From: JASJBU01 sp965372385
Lineage (GTDB): Bacteria; Pseudomonadota; Gammaproteobacteria; Chromatiales; Chromatiaceae
Direction: 5' to 3'
Length of the DNA: 9,468 nt
Assembly: GCA_965372385.1 (NCBI GenBank)
Contig: CBDVCD010000124.1
Span: 1-9,468 of the forward strand
The notes beneath the pieces were generated by a model, which did not search any database, was not told the origin of the DNA, and worked only from the letters and a program-made list of their open reading frames with translations. The translations under genes and the position numbers were made by a program. This document shows positions 5,676 through 9,468 of this stretch, piece after piece (position 1 is the stretch's first letter; each line of letters opens with the position of its first letter).

Positions 5676-6017
5676 CTACGACTTGTCGGCATTGGGTGGC
5701 TCGCGCCCCTCGAACTCATTTTTCGCGGTACCGACGACCTGCTCCGTGCCCCGCTTGATCACATCCAGTTCCTGCTCGGTCTCTTCGATGATCTCATGCA
5801 GGGGATTGGCCTTCTGGACCTGCTGCTCAAGGATCTGCTTCAACTCATCCGCCTTGATCTCCTTATCGATATCCGCCTTGACACTGGCCACGAAACGGCG
5901 CCCCCGGCCGATCCAATGTCCCACCGTACGTGCCACCTTGGGCAGGCGCTCAGGTCCGATCACGATCAACGCCACTACGGCGATGATGCTCAGCTCCCAG
6001 AAACCGACGTCAAACAT
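5676..6017 (-). CDS. tatB: Sec-independent translocase subunit TatB
   Basis: The product is 113 aa. The N-terminal membrane helix (about 5-21) begins MFDVGFWELSIIAVVALIVIG, with Glu8 and the turn GPERLP (21-26) as in TatB. An amphipathic helix (about 25-45) and a charged C-terminal region follow. TatB joins TatC in the receptor complex that recognises twin-arginine signals. MFD(V/I)GF and the longer charged tail separate it from TatA. At 113 aa it is somewhat shorter than the E. coli protein. The gene is 26 nt after tatA and 11 nt before tatC, so the three form one transcription unit; the Shine-Dalgarno is weak (GAG about 8 nt upstream). Confidence 0.95.
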   Translation of the reverse strand: MFDVGFWELSIIAVVALIVIGPERLPKVARTVGHWIGRGRRFVASVKADIDKEIKADELKQILEQQVQKANPLHEIIEETEQELDVIKRGTEQVVGTAKNEFEGREPPNADKS

Positions 6018-6043
6018 GTTCAGAACTCAGCAGTTGCAGTGCA

Positions 6044-6280
6044 TCAGACCTTGTCTTTTTCCTTGGAGGTCACTTCTCCCTCCACCGTGGTGCCTTCAGA
6101 TTTTTCGATCTGCTCGGTCTTATCTTCCTGCTTTCCACCCTCGGACATGGATTTCTTGAAGCCCTTGATGGCGCCCCCCAGATCGCCGCCAATATTCTTC
6201 AGCCGCTTGGTGCCGAACAACAACAGCACGATGACCAGAACGATCAACAGCTGCCAGATACTGATACCGCCAATACCCAT
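6044..6280 (-). CDS. tatA: Sec-independent translocase subunit TatA
   Basis: The product is 78 aa. A short N-terminus (MGIGGISIW) leads into the single membrane helix LLIVLVIVLLLFG. The hinge GTKRLKNIGGDLGGAIKGF and an amphipathic helix follow, then a charged tail rich in K, E and T. TatA polymerises to form the translocation path used by TatBC-bound substrates. The frame can also begin at a GTG at 6292, but GGAG at 6287-6290 sits 6 nt before the ATG at 6280, and the GTG has its purines with no spacing, so the ATG is preferred. A small hairpin (CCGGC-TGTAT-GCCGG at about 6297-6311) precedes the ribosome binding site. First gene of tatABC, 169 nt downstream of hisE. Confidence 0.95.
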   Translation of the reverse strand: MGIGGISIWQLLIVLVIVLLLFGTKRLKNIGGDLGGAIKGFKKSMSEGGKQEDKTEQIEKSEGTTVEGEVTSKEKDKV

Positions 6281-6286
6281 ACTCTT

Positions 6287-6290
6287 CTCC
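6287..6290 (-). promoter_or_regulatory. Shine-Dalgarno that fixes the tatA start
   Basis: GGAG on the minus strand lies 6 nt before the ATG at 6280. It falls inside the frame opened by the GTG at 6292, which argues for the internal ATG as the real start. Confidence 0.65.
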
Positions 6291-6324
6291 ACTCCCCGGC
6301 TGTATGCCGGCCTTATATAAATTC

Positions 6325-6411
6325 AGAAAATCCCGGTTGCTGCTCGAACCGAGAATCAGTCATAGGATAATACCCCAGTTGCCGGCTGACCGTAACCATT
6401 CGGGATTTTCT
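6325..6411. repeat. 11-bp inverted repeat in the hisE-tatA gap
   Basis: AGAAAATCCCG (6325-6335) and CGGGATTTTCT (6401-6411) are perfect inverted repeats 65 bp apart in the 157-bp gap between hisE and tatA. The gap holds no gene and no clear terminator or promoter. The arms could form a long-loop stem in the his-tat transcript, or be the ends of a small element or half-sites for a regulator. Confidence 0.35.
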
Positions 6412-6449
6412 CTTTTGCCGGGAATTTGTCGACTGGTTAAAATCCGGCA

Positions 6450-6767
6450 CTATTGCTTTCGGCTCGCCTTCTCATCCAACCCGGAGAGACCGAAACGCCT
6501 TTGCAGCTCCTGCAACACATCTTCCGGCCCCAGACCTTGGTGGGCCAGCAACACCATGCTGTGAAACCAGAGATCAGCGGTCTCGTAGACGATCTTATCC
6601 GCCTCTCCATCCTTGGCCGCCATCACTGTTTCGGTGGCCTCCTCGCCGATCTTCTTGAGGATAGCATCCAGCCCCTTGGCATAGAGCCTTGCCACATAGG
6701 AGCTGTCCGGATCCGCCTGCTTGCGTTCCTCCAGCACCTGCGCCAATTGAGTCAGTACGTCACTCAT
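6450..6767 (-). CDS. hisE: Phosphoribosyl-ATP pyrophosphatase HisE
   Basis: HisE hydrolyses PRATP to PRAMP and pyrophosphate, the second step of histidine synthesis. The 105-aa product is the usual length for a stand-alone HisE and is all-alpha, MazG-like: the metal-binding motif KKIGEEATETVMA (Glu42, Glu43, Glu46) and then IVYETADLWFH (Glu62, Asp65). In many proteobacteria HisE is fused to HisI; here it is separate, and a 265-bp repeat element lies between the two genes. The ATG at 6767 is supported by GGAG at 6775-6778 with a 7-nt spacer, and that GGAG belongs to the repeat element's end. Its stop is 157 bp before the tatA region, and it is probably read through from the his operon unless the repeat terminates transcription. 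Confidence 0.96.
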   Translation of the reverse strand: MSDVLTQLAQVLEERKQADPDSSYVARLYAKGLDAILKKIGEEATETVMAAKDGEADKIVYETADLWFHSMVLLAHQGLGPEDVLQELQRRFGLSGLDEKASRKQ

Positions 6768-6771
6768 CCTA

Positions 6772-7036
6772 GTACTCCGTCAAGGTTGTATTGATGGGTT
6801 CAGCGTTACTGTGGTGTTTCGCAACAAGGCACAGCACGCAGGCAATGGCCATAGTCCTTGTCAAGTGCTGTAAAGCAGTGGCGGAACACCACAGTACCGC
6901 CCGAAGGGTTGGTCTGTCAGCGCCCATGGCGGCGTTACGCCTCTTGCAAAGGACTATGGCCATTCGCGGCGAGGCGTGCCTTGCCATGAACGCTGACAGA
7001 CCAACTGAATCCATCAATACAACCTTGACGGAGCAC
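6772..7036. mobile_element. 265-bp composite palindromic repeat element (MITE/REP-like) inserted between hisI and hisE
   Basis: The ends are 32-bp terminal inverted repeats (6772-6803 and 7005-7036) with two differences. Each end itself folds through CCGTCAA / TTGATGG around the loop GGTTGTA. Between them lie two further hairpins: ACTGTGGTGTTTCGC (6808-6822) with 6881-6895 (14 of 15 pairs), and a perfect 15-bp stem (6908-6922 with 6991-7005). Their loops carry inverted copies of AATGGCCATAGTCCTT (6844-6859 and 6949-6964). It has no convincing gene and no obvious target duplication. It occupies all but 3 nt on the hisI side and 4 nt on the hisE side of the intergenic gap. The termini match the solo hairpin at 2962-2996, so this is a dispersed family. 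It may be mobilised by a transposase supplied in trans. Confidence 0.85.
6775..6778 (-). promoter_or_regulatory. hisE Shine-Dalgarno supplied by the repeat element
   Basis: GGAG on the minus strand, 7 nt from the hisE ATG, is part of the element's terminal sequence (ACGGAGTAC). The outer inverted repeat could pair with this end and mask it in the mRNA. Confidence 0.6.
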
Positions 7037-7039
7037 CAC

Positions 7040-7420
7040 CTATTTATATATCTGCTTCGGGTCTTTAAGGACAGGCAACACCTCGACCCAGTCGCCGTCT
7101 TGCAGTTCCCGATAGAAGCAGTTGTGCCGGCCGGTGTGGCAGGCAATGCCACCCCGCTGCTCCACCTCCAGCAACACCACATCCGCATCGCAGTCGACTC
7201 GGATCGCCTGCACCTGCTGCTGATGCCCCGACTCCTCGCCCTTGTGCCAGAGTTTCTGGCGGGAGCGCGAGAAGTAGACCGCATGACCGGTCTGCTCAGT
7301 CAACTGCAGGGCCTCGCGATTCATCCAGGCCATCATCAAAATAGTGCCGGTGCCTGTCTCCTGGGCAATCGCGGGCACCAGACCCTCTTTATCCCATTTG
7401 ATTTCGTCGAGCCAGCTCAT
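7040..7420 (-). CDS. hisI: Phosphoribosyl-AMP cyclohydrolase HisI
   Basis: HisI opens the adenine ring of PRAMP to give ProFAR, the third step of histidine synthesis, in the cytoplasm. The 126-aa product is a complete single-domain enzyme without a HisE fusion. It shows the SRSRQKLWHKGEESG motif (51-65), the DCDAD metal-binding cluster (76-80, with Cys77) and the zinc ligands Cys94 and Cys101 in ACHTGRHNCF. Its ATG overlaps the hisF stop by 4 nt (ATGA, 7420-7417), a sign of translational coupling. Immediately after its stop codon begins the palindromic element that separates it from hisE. Confidence 0.97.
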   Translation of the reverse strand: MSWLDEIKWDKEGLVPAIAQETGTGTILMMAWMNREALQLTEQTGHAVYFSRSRQKLWHKGEESGHQQQVQAIRVDCDADVVLLEVEQRGGIACHTGRHNCFYRELQDGDWVEVLPVLKDPKQIYK

Positions 7421-8187
7421 AACCGCACCTCCACATCCTGCGCCTGCATGAATCGCTTGGCCTCACCAATGCTGTACTCGGCGAAGTGGAAGATGCTGGC
7501 GGCCAGCACGGCATCCGCCGCGCCCTGCTTGACCCCATCCACCAGGTGCTGCAGGTTACCCACACCCCCGGAAGCGATCACCGGGATCGGTACCGCCTCG
7601 GCGATCGCCCGGGTAAGCTTGTTGTCGAAACCGATTTTGGTGCCGTCCCGGTCCATGCTGGTGAGCAGGATCTCACCGGCCCCGTAGTCGGCCATCTTCT
7701 TCGCCCACTCCACTGCGTCCAGACCGGTGGGTTTACGTCCGCCGTGGGTAAAGATCTCCCACTTCAGGGGCTCACCCTCGCCACTGACCTGCTTGGCGTC
7801 GATGGCCACCACGATACACTGAGAACCGAAACGCTCGGCGGCCTGCTTGACGAACTCGGGATTGAACACCGCCGCGGTGTTGATCGCCACCTTGTCGGCA
7901 CCGGCGTTGAGCATGCGCCGCACGTCGTCGACGGTACGGATACCGCCCCCCACCGTGAGCGGAATGAAGACCTCGCTGGCCACCTCTTCCACCACATGCA
8001 CAATGGTCTCCCGGTCATCGGAGCTGGCGGTAATATCGAGGAAGGTGATCTCGTCCGCCCCCTCTTCGTTGTAGCGGCGCGCCACCTCCACCGGATCACC
8101 GGCATCGCGGATCTCCACGAACTTGACCCCCTTGACCACCCGGCCCGCGTCCACATCGAGACAGGGAATGATACGTTTGGCTAGCAT
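7417..8187 (-). CDS. hisF: Imidazole glycerol phosphate synthase subunit HisF
   Basis: HisF is the cyclase half of IGP synthase: with ammonia from HisH it converts PRFAR to imidazole glycerol phosphate and AICAR. The 256-aa product is full length. The catalytic aspartates are in place, Asp11 (IIPCLDV) and Asp130 (VVAIDAK), and the phosphate-binding loops TVGGGI (78-83) and VIASGGVGN mark the (beta/alpha)8 barrel. The gene starts at ATG 8187 with AGG about 10 nt upstream. It lies 90 bp after hisA, the gap being filled by a hairpin repeat, and overlaps hisI by 4 nt. Its usual partner hisH is not in the window. Confidence 0.98.
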   Translation of the reverse strand: MLAKRIIPCLDVDAGRVVKGVKFVEIRDAGDPVEVARRYNEEGADEITFLDITASSDDRETIVHVVEEVASEVFIPLTVGGGIRTVDDVRRMLNAGADKVAINTAAVFNPEFVKQAAERFGSQCIVVAIDAKQVSGEGEPLKWEIFTHGGRKPTGLDAVEWAKKMADYGAGEILLTSMDRDGTKIGFDNKLTRAIAEAVPIPVIASGGVGNLQHLVDGVKQGAADAVLAASIFHFAEYSIGEAKRFMQAQDVEVRL

Positions 8188-8206
8188 GTTTTTTTACCTG
8201 ATTTTT

Positions 8207-8278
8207 GCCACAGAGACACAGAGCGCACTGAGACTTCTGACGGGAAAATTTCCTCTGTGTTCTCTGTGTCTCTGTGGC
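8207..8278. repeat. Inverted pair of a CACAGAG-type dispersed repeat in the hisA-hisF gap
   Basis: GCCACAGAGACACAGAG (8207-8223) and its exact reverse complement (8262-8278) form a perfect 17-bp stem, with a 38-nt loop that extends the similarity imperfectly. The right arm touches the first base of the hisA stop codon (TAG, 8280-8278). A third copy sits upstream of hisA at 9039-9064. The stem would form in the his transcript between hisA and hisF and could affect termination or mRNA stability; no T-run follows. Confidence 0.85.
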
Positions 8279-9015
8279 TAATTTGTCAACTCATCCGCCA
8301 GTTTCTGGCCTTCAGCGAAGTCGAGGGTGCCTTCATAGATGGCACGACCGGTGATGGCGGCGGTGATGTTGCGGGTCTTCGCCCGGCACAGTGCCTCGAT
8401 ATCGCCGATGTTGGTGATGCCGCCGGAAGCGACCACCGGGATATGGATGGCGTTCGCCAGGGCGGTGGTGGCCTCGATGTTGGGACCGGTCAGCATGCCG
8501 TCACGACCGATGTCTGTGTAGACAATGGCGGAGACACCGTCGTTCTCGAAGCGGCGTGCCAGCTCGGTGACCTCCTGATCGGTCACCTCAGCCCAGCCAT
8601 TGATCGCCACCATCCCCTGCTTGGCATCCAGACCGACGATGATATGCTCTGGAAAGGCCCGACAGGCACGAGCCACGAACTCAGGCTCTTTCACCGCCTG
8701 GGTGCCGATGATGCAAAAAGCCACACCTGCCTTGAGATAGGCCTCGATGGTCGCTTCGTCGCGGATACCGCCACCCACCTGGATCGGCATCTCCGGGTAG
8801 GCCTCGGCGATGGCGCGAATCACCCCGCCGTTGACCGGCTCACCGGCAAAGGCGCCGTTGAGATCCACCAGATGCAGCCGCCGACCACCCGCCTCGACCC
8901 AACGGGCGGCCATCTCCAGCGGGTTATCGGAGAAGACCGTATCGTCCTCCATACGTCCCTGGCGCAGACGTACACATTTACCGTCTTTCAGATCGATTGC
9001 TGGTATTAACAACAC
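8278..9015 (-). CDS. hisA: ProFAR isomerase HisA
   Basis: HisA isomerises ProFAR to PRFAR, the fourth step of histidine synthesis and the one that feeds HisF/HisH. The 245-aa product is a (beta/alpha)8 barrel with LLIPAIDLKDGKCVRL (catalytic Asp8), the phosphate loop VGGGIR (80-85), Asp130 in IIVGLDAK and VVASGGI near the end. The frame extends to an ATG at 9060, but the extra 15 residues (SSVSLWLKK and following) are translation of the CACAGAG repeat. The GTG at 9015 puts LLIPAIDL at the proper N-terminus and has AGGA 8 nt upstream, so it is chosen. The gene is bracketed by inverted copies of the repeat. The gene to its right is not hisH but an AT-rich hypothetical. Confidence 0.97.
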   Translation of the reverse strand: MLLIPAIDLKDGKCVRLRQGRMEDDTVFSDNPLEMAARWVEAGGRRLHLVDLNGAFAGEPVNGGVIRAIAEAYPEMPIQVGGGIRDEATIEAYLKAGVAFCIIGTQAVKEPEFVARACRAFPEHIIVGLDAKQGMVAINGWAEVTDQEVTELARRFENDGVSAIVYTDIGRDGMLTGPNIEATTALANAIHIPVVASGGITNIGDIEALCRAKTRNITAAITGRAIYEGTLDFAEGQKLADELTN

Positions 9016-9023
9016 GATAGTAA

Positions 9024-9027
9024 TCCT
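9024..9027 (-). promoter_or_regulatory. Shine-Dalgarno that fixes the hisA GTG start
   Basis: AGGA on the minus strand lies 8 nt before GTG at 9015. No comparable site precedes the upstream ATG at 9060, which is inside the repeat. Confidence 0.7.
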
Positions 9028-9038
9028 ATTTTTTTTTA

Positions 9039-9064
9039 GCCACAGAGACACAGAGGACACAGAG
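9039..9064 (+). repeat. Third copy of the CACAGAG dispersed repeat, upstream of hisA
   Basis: GCCACAGAGACACAGAG is repeated exactly, followed by GACACAGAG. It is inverted relative to the copy at 8262-8278, so the two lie either side of hisA. The copy sits 24 bp before the hisA start and would be in its 5' leader if the promoter lies farther right. Confidence 0.85.
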
Positions 9065-9145
9065 ATTTTTTCATCTATCAGGCCACATGCCTTGGTATTT
9101 TTAGTAATCCAAAATTTTTCATATTTTTTATTGTTACTTCATTGT

Positions 9146-9468
9146 TCATAAAAATACTGTTGCCAAGGCTAGTAAAACAGTAATTACAATTGAAACCATC
9201 GCTATATACTTTGCTTGTTTTGCTGATTTCAAGCTGTCCCTATATTCTAAAAACGACATATATTGAAAAAAAGCATCCGGCGTTAAATTCCAATCTCTTT
9301 CTTCGTGCATGTTTGCTGTGTAATCAATATCTTTAACTTCGCAATAGATATAAGACGCCGTCTTAGTAAATTGAGTAAAACCCATACCTGTATATTCCAA
9401 GGCCTCTGAAACTGAAAACGACTTTTTATCTAAACTAAACTCTATTAATTTTAATATTCGGTGATTTT
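9146..9468 (-). CDS. Hypothetical membrane-anchored protein, 5' end beyond the window
   Basis: The frame is open from the right edge to a TGA at 9148-9146, giving at least 107 residues. The visible N-terminal part (ILKLIEFSLDKKSFSVSEAL, then EYTGMGFTQF) looks like a small winged-helix or helical domain. It is followed by a WNLTPDAFFQYMSFLEYRDS segment, and the last 22 residues (AKYIAMVSIVITVLLALATVFL) are a membrane helix. A TTG at 9400 is possible as a start but would cut the helical domain, so the gene more likely begins outside the window. It is AT-rich, unlike hisA next to it, and occupies the place where hisH is often found, which suggests an insertion. I do not know its function. Confidence 0.65.
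   Translation of the reverse strand, partial: NHRILKLIEFSLDKKSFSVSEALEYTGMGFTQFTKTASYIYCEVKDIDYTANMHEERDWNLTPDAFFQYMSFLEYRDSLKSAKQAKYIAMVSIVITVLLALATVFL

Noticed and set aside
6418..6449. Intrinsic terminator after hisE (TGCCGG/CCGGCA stem)
   Set aside because: The stem is short with a long loop and is not followed by a T-run on the his strand.
6769..7687. Long open frames on both strands through the palindromic element and hisI/hisF
   Set aside because: They are antisense or out-of-frame readings of hisI, hisF and the repeat; their translations mirror the palindrome rather than any protein family.
9016..9060. N-terminal extension of HisA from ATG 9060
   Set aside because: The 15 extra codons translate the dispersed repeat. 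The GTG at 9015 has a proper Shine-Dalgarno and gives the normal HisA N-terminus.

Overview
The window looks like chromosomal DNA of a gammaproteobacterium. The evidence is the his-to-tat gene order (hisA-hisF-hisI-hisE followed by tatA-tatB-tatC), separate hisI and hisE genes, a TatC very close to the enterobacterial protein, a YgiM-type SH3 protein and a FimV-like tail on TatC. A free-living or symbiotic sulfur-oxidiser type of genome is only a guess. Two blocks (about 55-1690 and about 9065-9468) are clearly more AT-rich than the GC-rich housekeeping core and look acquired.

Layout. Positions 1-54 are the 3' end (domains V and VI) of a group II intron on the + strand. It appears to sit in the attC site of an integron gene cassette. 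Positions 55 to about 1641 hold two minus-strand cassettes, read right to left: a small SHOCT-domain lipoprotein, a well-formed attC hairpin (1077-1133), and a PD-(D/E)XK nuclease-like protein. A strong promoter with a dyad (1658-1689) lies just upstream of the first cassette, where an integron Pc/attI would be, but no integrase is visible. Positions 1690-2278 carry no intact gene, only a remnant of a REP-associated tyrosine transposase.

The middle region has a periplasm-facing SH3-domain membrane protein (+), a sigma-54-type AAA+ activator with no sensor domain (-), and a small pentapeptide-repeat protein (+). The SH3 and activator genes converge on a 14-bp hairpin. On the minus strand, a twin-arginine translocase operon (tatA-tatB-tatC, TatC with an unusual acidic/FimV-like tail) follows the late histidine genes hisA-hisF-hisI-hisE. 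HisA, HisF, HisI and HisE make four of the pathway's steps, from PRATP through ProFAR to IGP and AICAR. The expected upstream hisH/hisB genes are not seen. Instead an AT-rich, partial hypothetical membrane protein gene runs off the right end.

The most unusual structure is a 265-bp, fully palindromic composite element (6772-7036). It fills the hisI-hisE gap almost exactly and supplies hisE's Shine-Dalgarno. Its 32-bp termini match the stand-alone hairpin at 2962-2996, so it belongs to a dispersed family. A second repeat family (CACAGAGACACAGAG type) brackets hisA as inverted copies.
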